Shown: piece after piece, positions 26,230 through 32,643 of the stretch | How positions within the stretch are numbered: the stretch's first letter is position 1 | Layout: every line of letters starts with the position of its first letter | Source of the DNA: Enterococcus avium ATCC 14025 | GTDB taxonomy: Bacteria > Bacillota > Bacilli > Lactobacillales > Enterococcaceae | Reading direction: 5' to 3' | Assembly (NCBI RefSeq): GCF_000406965.1 | Contig: NZ_KE136357.1 | Location: 30,352 to 94,351, forward strand | DNA: 64,000 bases | Position numbers and translations under genes: made by a program | The notes under the pieces: generated by a model | Databases searched by the model: none | The model's input: the letters and a program-made list of their open reading frames with translations, nothing else | What the model was told of the DNA's origin: nothing

Positions 26230-26847
26230 CTATACTTGCCAAGGATTGAAAACAAAGGTACTTGGCACGACATGCTGCGGGTCATACTTTTTAATGATCT
26301 CTTCATATTGTTCTTTATAGTCATTTTCGACCTCTGCTTGAGGAATGACTTTGCTTGCTTCATGTAGGAAATGTTCTGACCCGCGCCCCATTTCTTGTCC
26401 GCGCGTGGTGTGTTTGTCCAATGCGATGTCTGGTATTTCAGGTACATAACCCATGGCGAAGCTTTTTATCACGATATTTTTGAGCAAATCAGAGGAACGA
26501 TCCTTTTCTGAATCGCACAAGTACCGAATAGCGTGAAAGAAAAACATTGCTCGGTCAGATTCATTATATTGAAATTCTTTACGCATCTGGTTTAAGTTAT
26601 TGATCATAATTGCTGCATACGGATTTCCCATTCCTACATCCTCAACGCTGATGGCTAATAAACGTCTCCACAGCTTCTCTTCAAATTGAGGTGAGGTAAT
26701 ATACATTTCATAGGCAAATTCACAGGCCGCTTTTTCTTTTCCTCTGCGGATGGATTTTTGTAATGCTGAGATGACTTCATCACCTTGAAGACCATTTCGT
26801 GTCGTCATTTTTGCCCATGGATCTTGAATAAAATTATTTTCTGTCAT
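26230..26847 (-). CDS. Stand-alone MgsA/RarA C-terminal-like domain protein
   Basis: 205 aa. The stretch EVISALQKSIRRGKEKAACEF, the EKLWRRLLAISVEDVGMGNPYA segment and FFFHAIRYLC match the C-terminal (MgsA_C) domain of RarA/MgsA AAA+ ATPases: SxRGxDxDAALYW, RRLxxxAxEDxGxAxP. There is no Walker A or B and no AAA module. In RarA this part mediates tetramer formation and replication-fork contact. Here it is the first gene of a PTS-EIIC transcription unit. Its job is unknown; a non-DNA role in sugar metabolism is possible. Confidence 0.7.
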   Translation of the reverse strand: MTENNFIQDPWAKMTTRNGLQGDEVISALQKSIRRGKEKAACEFAYEMYITSPQFEEKLWRRLLAISVEDVGMGNPYAAIMINNLNQMRKEFQYNESDRAMFFFHAIRYLCDSEKDRSSDLLKNIVIKSFAMGYVPEIPDIALDKHTTRGQEMGRGSEHFLHEASKVIPQAEVENDYKEQYEEIIKKYDPQHVVPSTFVFNPWQV

Positions 26848-26886
26848 GTTATAATACTCCTAACTAAAGAATTTGAGGTGGACCTT

Positions 26887-27579
26887 ATGGATACTGAAAC
26901 GCTGATTGATAAGTATCAGTTGAATGATTCAGAAGCAGCCGTTTTACGTTTTATGGATAAAAATCGTGATTCACTAAGAGATTTAGGTATTCGCGATGTC
27001 GCTAGAGCTTCTTATGTTTCAACGGCGACCATCGTAAATATGGCGAAAAAAATCGGCTATTCCGGTTATAGTGAGCTGGTCTTCGCGTATGGAAGTAAAC
27101 CATTGGCAACGAACCCGACGAAGAATTTCTCAGATGAAGAAAGAGACACGTTTGTTCGCCTGCTAACTGAGTATAAAGAGAAACGAATCATGATCCTAGG
27201 TTCAGGCTTTTCACAAAATATCGCGAATCATTTTTCTGAAACACTGAATCTCTATGGTTTCCGAGCAACGGCGAATAGCCATCTTGAATTCCTGCGGGAA
27301 AACGTTGAAAAGGATGTACTGATTTTTATTGTCTCTAACTCAGGCGATACCTTTCGGTTAGCGGATCTCGCTCAAATGGCTAAAAATCATCATATTGATC
27401 TGATCGCCTTTGTTGGCGAGAAAAATTCAAAAATAGGGCAGTTGGCAACTTTGACTATCAGCACGGAGACGTATGCCCCGCGCGTCTTGTCCGCATACCA
27501 GCCAAACCTTTTCTTCGGAACGACGCTGAATCAATTCGAACTATTACTAAGTGAAGCGTTAAGATCTATCTTTGATTAG
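26887..27579 (+). CDS. RpiR/MurR-family transcriptional regulator
   Basis: 230 aa from the ATG at 26887 (GAGGTGG site). The N-terminal HTH_6 domain (about 1-75, DVARASYVSTATIVNMAKKIGYSGYSEL) precedes a SIS sugar-phosphate domain (about 95-225, with MILGSGFSQNIANHF and FIVSNSGDTFRL). It should sense a phosphosugar and control the divergent EIIC transcription unit. Only 39 nt separate the two starts, so the promoters must overlap. Confidence 0.88.
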   Translation: MDTETLIDKYQLNDSEAAVLRFMDKNRDSLRDLGIRDVARASYVSTATIVNMAKKIGYSGYSELVFAYGSKPLATNPTKNFSDEERDTFVRLLTEYKEKRIMILGSGFSQNIANHFSETLNLYGFRATANSHLEFLRENVEKDVLIFIVSNSGDTFRLADLAQMAKNHHIDLIAFVGEKNSKIGQLATLTISTETYAPRVLSAYQPNLFFGTTLNQFELLLSEALRSIFD

Positions 27580-27731
27580 AAGAACGATGTGGCCACTGTT
27601 TCTTCACTTATCAGTATAAATATCGGATAGCTAAATGTAAGTGTTTTCCGTCGGATGTGAACATGTTTAGAAATTTACAAACGGGTTTAAGGAGTTAAGT
27701 GAAGAATGGCTGCCATAATAAATAACGTCCA

Positions 27732-27781
27732 AGATGGCGAATGTTTTGGAGAGGCTTAGTTGAGGGAGAGAATCGAACACG
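27732..27781 (+). repeat. Second copy of queG 3' end (short)
   Basis: GATGGCGAATGTTTTGGAGA, then GGCTTAGTTGAGG and AATCGAACACG match the end of queG and the start of its terminator at 24791-24842. About 50 bases are recognisable. Confidence 0.75.
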
Positions 27782-27880
27782 ATTTTCAAAATGAATGATC
27801 AGATTCGATTATGGATATAGAGAATATTGAACTTGCATTACCAATAAAATATACAAGAGAAGGATTGGAGGAGATGTTAC

Positions 27881-28048
27881 ATGACTGAGAGAGAAAAAGT
27901 AGAGGCGATTATGATCAAGTACAATCGTAATTTTTCAGAACTCCAAAATAAGGCGACTGTCAGAGAGATTAAGACAGTATTTAAGTATATTGGTGACGAG
28001 TCCAACCGAAAACAACGTGAATTAATTGGTCTTGATAAAGAAAAATAA
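27881..28048 (+). CDS. 55-aa hypothetical charged protein
   Basis: The ATG at 27881 follows TTGGAGGAGATGTTAC. The product starts MTEREKVEAIMIKYNRNF and is mostly helical with many Lys/Glu residues; no membrane segment. It lies between two queG-tail repeats, so it is probably a cassette gene. Small transcription or TA accessory proteins look like this, but I recognise no family. Confidence 0.55.
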   Translation: MTEREKVEAIMIKYNRNFSELQNKATVREIKTVFKYIGDESNRKQRELIGLDKEK

Positions 28049-28111
28049 GCGATTCTATTTATCATTGATTTTTCAAGATATTCAAGTTTCTTGAAAACGG
28101 CAAAAATCGCT

Positions 28112-28201
28112 ACGATTGTTCTATTGCAGAAATTAAAAGAAACTAAAACCGATCCAGAAGCTCTGACCGAGATAGCGAATGTTTTGGAGAGGCTCGGTTG
28201 A
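28112..28201 (+). pseudogene. queG: Third copy of queG 3' end
   Basis: Reads TIVLLQKLKETKTDPEAL then [11 protein letters not shown], stop, against the QueG end [18 protein letters not shown] then [11 protein letters not shown]. The reading frame is kept. A matching terminator follows. It cannot be expressed on its own (no start). Confidence 0.85.
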
Positions 28202-28208
28202 GTTTAGA

Positions 28209-28245
28209 GGATCGAACACGAATCAAAGTGTTTGATCCTTTTTTT
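28209..28245 (+). terminator. Terminator after queG-tail copy
   Basis: GGATCGAACAC-gaatcaaa-GTGTTTGATCC then T7; a diverged copy of the queG terminator. Confidence 0.85.
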
Positions 28246-28388
28246 CGAGAAAAATTCTTAAAAAATAAGTCATTTTGTTTAAAAATAAATCGTAATTGGG
28301 GTTTTTATATCGTGAAATCAGCTAGTCCTTATCGATTGCCTCATTGTATAATAATGACGGGAAAATTGTTGTTAAGGAGGATGAAAAG

Positions 28389-28685
28389 GTGACAGTAGAA
28401 TATCAAAAAACACAATTAACTTATGGCGGGTATCGATCTGAACGCGCAATTTGGATCACACTGTTGAACGGTCAAAGGGCATTAAAGTTCAATATACTAG
28501 ACCGAAATGGAAACGTTTTATATAGAGTTGAACAAAAAAGCGATGCAGATGGAGCGATCGATAGTAAGATTACTTACGAATCACTAACTGAAGAACAAAA
28601 AGAAGAAATTCAACAAATTCTTGAAAAAAATGAACCCCACTACAATTGGTGTGACGAAGAAATAGAAGAGGTATTTTGGCTGTGA
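28389..28685 (+). CDS. 98-aa hypothetical protein
   Basis: The GTG start at 28389 follows TTAAGGAGGATGAAAAG, a strong binding site, and a TATAAT box lies about 35 nt upstream. The protein (TVEYQKTQLTYGGYRSERAI, then strands and a Glu-rich helix ending NWCDEEIEEVFWL) looks soluble and small. No family recognised. Together with the next gene it forms a two-gene cassette after the last queG-tail copy. Confidence 0.6.
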   Translation: MTVEYQKTQLTYGGYRSERAIWITLLNGQRALKFNILDRNGNVLYRVEQKSDADGAIDSKITYESLTEEQKEEIQQILEKNEPHYNWCDEEIEEVFWL

Positions 28686-28689
28686 AATC

Positions 28690-28971
28690 GTGCTCTTAGA
28701 TGAATCAGTGAGACATGCACGAAGGGACAATGAGATTGTGGTCAATTACGTCATTTTCTCAAGCTATGAAGAAGATGAAGAAGGAAATAAAATCGATGAT
28801 CTATTTGAGATAGACCATTATGATATAGGCACGATAACGAAAGCGGAGATCGAAAACGGTCTTGTTCAAAAACTTCTTAACCATAAGGAATGGGATACGA
28901 TCGAAATGAAGATCATAGAAAACGGTCAGATTGATCATTGTCTGTTGGAGTTTGAAGAGCGGGATGAGTGA
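28690..28971 (+). CDS. 93-aa hypothetical acidic protein
   Basis: The frame begins at GTG 28690, 4 nt after the preceding stop, with no clear binding site, so translation is probably coupled. The protein is acidic (many Asp/Glu), soluble, and alpha/beta in pattern, similar in style to small immunity proteins. The real start may be a non-standard codon slightly upstream. Confidence 0.5.
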   Translation: MLLDESVRHARRDNEIVVNYVIFSSYEEDEEGNKIDDLFEIDHYDIGTITKAEIENGLVQKLLNHKEWDTIEMKIIENGQIDHCLLEFEERDE

Positions 28972-28981
28972 GTTCGAAATT

Positions 28982-29018
28982 AAAAAAATCTACCCCAAAA
29001 CGGATAAATTGGGGTAGA
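28982..29018 (-). terminator. Minus-strand terminator
   Basis: TCTACCCCAA...TTGGGGTAGA; read on the minus strand it is followed by T7. No annotated minus-strand gene feeds it, apart from the candidate small RNA at 29171-29272. Confidence 0.6.
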
Positions 29019-29115
29019 AAAAAATTGTTGGGGTATTAACTTTTAATGGTGTATAGAGTAAAGCGATCAGCATCATTTTTCTGACCATAATCTCAAAAAA
29101 AAATCTTTTGTTCGC

Positions 29116-29144
29116 TTGACAGGCTAATCCGCTTTCAATAAAAT
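29116..29144 (+). promoter_or_regulatory. Strong sigma-A promoter without a gene
   Basis: TTGACA, exactly 17 nt, TAAAAT. The transcript would run through the hairpin at 29177 and antisense to the minus-strand RNA candidate. Confidence 0.7.
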
Positions 29145-29170
29145 GGACTCAGATATTTAATTAATCAAAT

Positions 29171-29272
29171 AAAAAAGGCACTCTACATTCTGGTGGACCC
29201 CAGAATATAGAGCCTTGAAAAGTCAGCGCCAACTGACCAATCAAGTTGCCATAGTCAGTGTATCACACCGAC
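29171..29272 (-). ncRNA. Candidate small antisense RNA
   Basis: The minus strand has an extended -10 (TGGTACAAT, 29279-29287), about 60 nt of repeat-like sequence, then a 38-nt hairpin (GGCTCTATATTCTGG...CCAGAATGTAGAGTGCC, 29177-29213) and T6. That is a short RNA with its own terminator, facing the promoter at 29116. The layout recalls par/Fst-type antitoxin RNAs, but I find no Fst-like toxin peptide. Confidence 0.45.
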
Positions 29273-29359
29273 CTCATTATTGTACCAAATTTAAGCTTTT
29301 TTTCTAGTCTTTTTTGTGGGGAAATTTCGAGGTGCGGTATACGTTTATTTCGCTATGTC

Positions 29360-29397
29360 AAAGGTATTGGGCAGACCACGCCCGATACCTTTTTTTT
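29360..29397 (+). terminator. Terminator upstream of CAT-domain gene
   Basis: AGGTATTGGGC-agaccac-GCCCGATACCT followed by T7. Confidence 0.8.
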
Positions 29398-29490
29398 GTG
29401 TTGCTTTGCTCGCAATAGAAGTGAGCCAGCCTCTTAGTGAAATCGCTGACGTTTTATTTGAAATCATTACTTATCAGAAAGGGTGGGAAT

Positions 29491-29646
29491 ATGGTGGTTC
29501 TTCAGGTGTTGACGCATAATGTCGTGGTGGCTCGTGAAGGGAAAGGAGAGTGGGTCTTGGTGAAAAAGGGCATCGGGTTTGGCAAGAAGAAGGGAGACTC
29601 GGTCGTTGCAACGAATCTTGAAAAGAAATACCGAAAAATTGAATAG
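29491..29646 (+). CDS. CAT-only antiterminator (RNA-binding domain without PRDs)
   Basis: 51 aa. VLTHNVVVAREGKGEWVLV then KKGIGFGKKKGDSV matches the CAT domain of LicT/SacY/BglG antiterminators: NNNVVVV, then G-x-GIGFGKKxGD. Compare the N-terminus of the full antiterminator at 51151 (FNNNVVLVI, GRGIAFRKRVGE). Both PRD control domains are missing; the frame closes with TAG 12 nt before a RAT. Isolated CAT domains of LicT and SacY are known to antiterminate constitutively, so this could be a working mini-regulator. It may instead be the stump of a deleted gene. AAAGGGTGGG precedes the ATG. Confidence 0.75.
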   Translation: MVVLQVLTHNVVVAREGKGEWVLVKKGIGFGKKKGDSVVATNLEKKYRKIE

Positions 29647-29657
29647 TTCAACCATTT

Positions 29658-29686
29658 GGAGGGTGACTGTTAGGCAGGCTTGATCC
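29658..29686 (+). promoter_or_regulatory. RAT ribonucleic antiterminator
   Basis: GGAGGGTGACTG, tta, then GGCAGGCTTGATCC. It keeps the RAT core GG...TGTnACTG...GCAGGC..GACC seen in sac/bgl leaders, with the GTGACTG and GCAGGC blocks intact. It overlaps the left arm of the terminator that follows. Confidence 0.75.
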
Positions 29687-29726
29687 ATTTCACAAAAAGT
29701 GTGAGATGTGTCGGGCCTGCTTTTTT
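29674..29726 (+). terminator. RAT-controlled terminator before PTS operon
   Basis: GCAGGC...CAC-aaaaa-GTG...GCCTGC then T6; the left arm GCAGGC is shared with the RAT, so the two structures are exclusive. Confidence 0.8.
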
Positions 29727-29763
29727 GCTTTCTCCGATTGGTTGATGAAAAGGAGTTGGTTCT

Positions 29764-30699
29764 ATCAAAAAAGGTCTTATTTATGGAGTGATTACCTACA
29801 CGATCTGGGGTTTTCTGCCGATTTTTTGGAAGCTGCTAGAAGGCATCGACTCGTTGGAGTTGTTGGCATACCGCATCATTTGGTCATTTATAGTGATGAC
29901 ATTGACGTGTTTTTGTTCTTTCAAAAAAGAGAGGCTGGTCCAGCAATTATTGGTGGTGTGGCGAGATGCCAAGGTGCGGCGGAATCTGTGTCTAGCGGCG
30001 CTTTCGATCGGCGGCAACTGGGGCGCGTTTATCTATTGTGTCGCCAGTGGTCAGACAACTAGTGCAAGCTTTGCTTATTTTTGTTCGCCGCTTTTTACGG
30101 TGTTCTTTGGGCGCTTTTTCTTCAAGGAACAGCTGAATGTCTGGCAGCGATTTGCGGTGGTGTTAATGATGGGAAGTATCTTCACCAAGCTGGTGGCAGG
30201 TGCGTCGTTATCCCTCGTGCCGCTGTTGATGGCGTTATGTGTGGCTTATTATGGCGTGTTGGAAAAGCAGGGGGCATTAGATCCGATGTTTCGGATGTGG
30301 GTGGAGACGGTGATCTTATTACCGGTAGCGCTGGTGATCGTGTGGGTCACCAAGATGCCGTTGGTGTTGCCCATGTGGGAAGGCAATCTGTTATTGATGA
30401 CCAGCGGCGCTGCGACAGCGTTGCCCTTGATTTTATTTATGGCTGCCAGTAAACGTCTGCCCCAGACGGTGTTGGCGATCCTGCAGTATTTGAATCCTGC
30501 CTTGATGTTAGCGGTATCGGTGTTTTTGTTTCGGGAGCCGTGGCATCTCAGCGATCTGTTGACCTATAGCTGGGTCGTGGCAGGAAGTATCGTATTTGTG
30601 ATTGGTCTTATGCAGCATTCTACTAACAAGGAGGACGAAAAACATGACAAAAGAAGAAGTACAACTGACGGCGTTTCAGATCATCAGCATCGCCGGTGA
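29764..30699 (+). CDS. EamA/RarD-type DMT-family transporter
   Basis: About 311 aa with ten membrane segments. The N-terminus GLIYGVITYTIWGFLPIFWK and the LAYRIIWS segment match RarD. The family start is normally M-K-K-G, but here the matching codon at 29764 is ATC, 8 nt after AAAGGAG. The first standard start in frame is GTG at 29788, inside the first membrane segment. Either AUC is used or the gene lost its ATG. The stop at 30699 overlaps the EIIA gene by 56 nt. First gene behind the RAT switch. Confidence 0.8.
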   Translation: MKKGLIYGVITYTIWGFLPIFWKLLEGIDSLELLAYRIIWSFIVMTLTCFCSFKKERLVQQLLVVWRDAKVRRNLCLAALSIGGNWGAFIYCVASGQTTSASFAYFCSPLFTVFFGRFFFKEQLNVWQRFAVVLMMGSIFTKLVAGASLSLVPLLMALCVAYYGVLEKQGALDPMFRMWVETVILLPVALVIVWVTKMPLVLPMWEGNLLLMTSGAATALPLILFMAASKRLPQTVLAILQYLNPALMLAVSVFLFREPWHLSDLLTYSWVVAGSIVFVIGLMQHSTNKEDEKHDKRRSTTDGVSDHQHRR

Positions 30700-30976
30700 T
30701 GCGATGGATGATTTTTATCAAGGGATGAACGCCTATCTTGAAGGAGTCAATCTAGCCGCTGCGGTGGTGGCGATGAAGCGTGGACAAGAGCGCATGGCGG
30801 AAGTGCACAATATCCAAACAAAGCTGATCCAAGCAGAAGTCAATGAGGAAGAGGTACCGTATTCTCTGGTGATGACACATGCGCAGGACCATCTTGCCAA
30901 TGCGATCTCGTGGAGTCGGATGTGTCAGCTGCTGATTGATCAGATGGAACGTGAGGAGGTGGAAAGCTATGAGTAA
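30644..30976 (+). CDS. PTS EIIA, lactose/cellobiose family
   Basis: 110 aa from the ATG at 30644 behind AAGGAGGACG. Helical EIIA-Lac pattern (FQIISIAGDAMDDFYQGM then VHNIQTKLI). The phospho-acceptor is H79 in VMTHAQDHLANA. It begins inside the end of the transporter gene and overlaps the EIIC start by 8 nt. Confidence 0.92.
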   Translation: MTKEEVQLTAFQIISIAGDAMDDFYQGMNAYLEGVNLAAAVVAMKRGQERMAEVHNIQTKLIQAEVNEEEVPYSLVMTHAQDHLANAISWSRMCQLLIDQMEREEVESYE

Positions 30977-32315
30977 ACAATTACAGAAGTTCTCCAATGT
31001 CTTGGAAAAGCTCTTTGCACCTTTGGCGGCGAAGCTGGCGGGCAATCTTTATTTGCAAGTGATCGCCACATCCTTCATGACGATTCTGCCGTTGATTTTG
31101 ATTGGTTCTTTTGCGTTGATCTTGTCTCAGCCAATCGTGGATTATCATTTGCTATCTAAAACGGATGTCTTTTATCCCGTGATGAAGGGCTGGGCGCAGG
31201 CGGCGGAGGTCTATGGCTCGCACCTGAATTTCTTGTTTGGGGTGACACTAGGCAGTCAGGGTGTCTACCTGTCATTAGCGATCGCCTATAACTTGGCGCA
31301 AAAACGTCAGATGAATGTCTTTTTAACCATGCTGGTGGCACTGGTCTCCTTTTTAGTGGTGAATAGCCAATACGTGGAGTGGAATTGGGACACAGCTTAC
31401 TTTGGAGGAACAGGCCTCTTTTCAGCGATCATCACAACCTTTGCGGCGGTGGAGCTGTACCATCTGCTGGTGCGAAAACGCGTGGGGTATATTGCCTTTC
31501 CAGATACGGTGCCGGCATCGTTGAAGGAATCTATCGGAGCGTTGGTGCCATTAGCGGTGGTATTTTTGACGATGGTATTGATCCGCATGATCTTTGCGGA
31601 GGTCTTCGCGACATCAGTACCAAAACTGTTGATGATGATCGGACAGCCGTTGAATCTGGCGGTGGATACGGTCTTCGGGGTCTCCCTTGCTTCGGTGGTC
31701 TCGCAACTCGGCTGGTGGTTTGGCATCCACAGCAGTGCCATCTTGTCGGTGGTGATGCCGTCCTTTGATGCCAATACCTTAGAAAACGCGGCCGCTTATG
31801 CAGCAGGAACACCATTAACGGAGCTGCCTCGGATCGTGACGAGTTCGTTCTATTTCAATTTTGTAGCCATCGGTGGTGGTGGCGCGACATTGGGCTTGGT
31901 GCTGTTGATGCTGCGAAGCAAATCCATTCAGATTCGTACGGTGGGCAAGCTGGCGATCATTCCCGGAATCTTTGGGATCAACGAACCGGTGTTGTTTGGA
32001 TTGCCGATCGTTTTAAACCCGATTTTCTTGATCCCGTTTCTACTGACCCAAGTGGTAAATATTTTCTTGTGTTACGGAGCGATGGCGGTAGGCTTGGTCA
32101 ATCGTACGCTGATCAATGTCAGCTCCACAGTGCCGGTGGGCGTGGGGCAATGGTTATCCAGCCTTGATTATCGGGCAGTGATTCTGACGGTGGTATGTAT
32201 CGCCGCCAATATGCTGGTGTACTATCCATTTTATAAATTGTTTGAAAAAGAGAAGCTGGCAGAAGAACAGCTGCCTTCAGAACAAAACCCGGAAGACGCA
32301 ATCGAAGTTTACTAG
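30969..32315 (+). CDS. PTS EIIC, lactose/cellobiose family
   Basis: 448 aa from the ATG at 30969. About ten membrane segments, with the signature PGIFGINEPVLFGLPIVLNP at about residues 330-350. It carries the beta-glycoside-like sugar through the membrane. Related to the EIIC at 24923, which lacks its own EIIA/EIIB and might borrow them from here. Confidence 0.92.
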   Translation: MSKQLQKFSNVLEKLFAPLAAKLAGNLYLQVIATSFMTILPLILIGSFALILSQPIVDYHLLSKTDVFYPVMKGWAQAAEVYGSHLNFLFGVTLGSQGVYLSLAIAYNLAQKRQMNVFLTMLVALVSFLVVNSQYVEWNWDTAYFGGTGLFSAIITTFAAVELYHLLVRKRVGYIAFPDTVPASLKESIGALVPLAVVFLTMVLIRMIFAEVFATSVPKLLMMIGQPLNLAVDTVFGVSLASVVSQLGWWFGIHSSAILSVVMPSFDANTLENAAAYAAGTPLTELPRIVTSSFYFNFVAIGGGGATLGLVLLMLRSKSIQIRTVGKLAIIPGIFGINEPVLFGLPIVLNPIFLIPFLLTQVVNIFLCYGAMAVGLVNRTLINVSSTVPVGVGQWLSSLDYRAVILTVVCIAANMLVYYPFYKLFEKEKLAEEQLPSEQNPEDAIEVY

Positions 32316-32334
32316 AAAGAAAGGAAGAATGAAC

Positions 32335-32643
32335 ATGAACGTATTATTAGTTTGCCAAGCGGGGATGAGTACCGCGATCTTATGCAAGAAAATCAGTGAA
32401 GTAGCAGAAAAAGCCGGACAGTCCCTCCACATCGAAGCAGTAGGTCTGGAAAAGGTCGGCCCAAAATCACACGAAAAACAGCTGGTGATGCTGGCACCTC
32501 AAGTCCGCTACGCAGTACCAAATGTCCGCAAAGAAGTACCCGCTGAGATCCCTATCATGGTGATCAACTCCACCGATTTCGGCTTGATGAATGCAGAAGG
32601 CGTTTATCAAAATATGATGACAGTGATGGAGAAACGCAAATGA
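32335..32643 (+). CDS. PTS EIIB, lactose/cellobiose family
   Basis: 102 aa from the ATG at 32335 (AAAGGAAG at proper spacing; another ATG six nt upstream is too close to it). The phospho-Cys is C7 in LLVCQAGMSTAIL. The stop overlaps the next start by 4 nt (ATGA). Confidence 0.92.
   Translation: MNVLLVCQAGMSTAILCKKISEVAEKAGQSLHIEAVGLEKVGPKSHEKQLVMLAPQVRYAVPNVRKEVPAEIPIMVINSTDFGLMNAEGVYQNMMTVMEKRK

Noticed and set aside
28198-28392. Plus-strand 64-codon frame after the queG-tail copy
   Set aside because: It covers the terminator at 28209-28245 and overlaps the promoter and start of the 98-aa gene in another frame.
28990-29088. Minus-strand 32-codon hydrophobic frame (MVRKMMLIALLY...)
   Set aside because: Considered as the missing toxin peptide of the candidate antisense RNA locus, but it has no good binding site and its end lies in a terminator stem.
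29316-29519. Plus-strand 67-codon frame before the CAT-domain gene
   Set aside because: It reads through a strong terminator hairpin and the product has no protein-like features.
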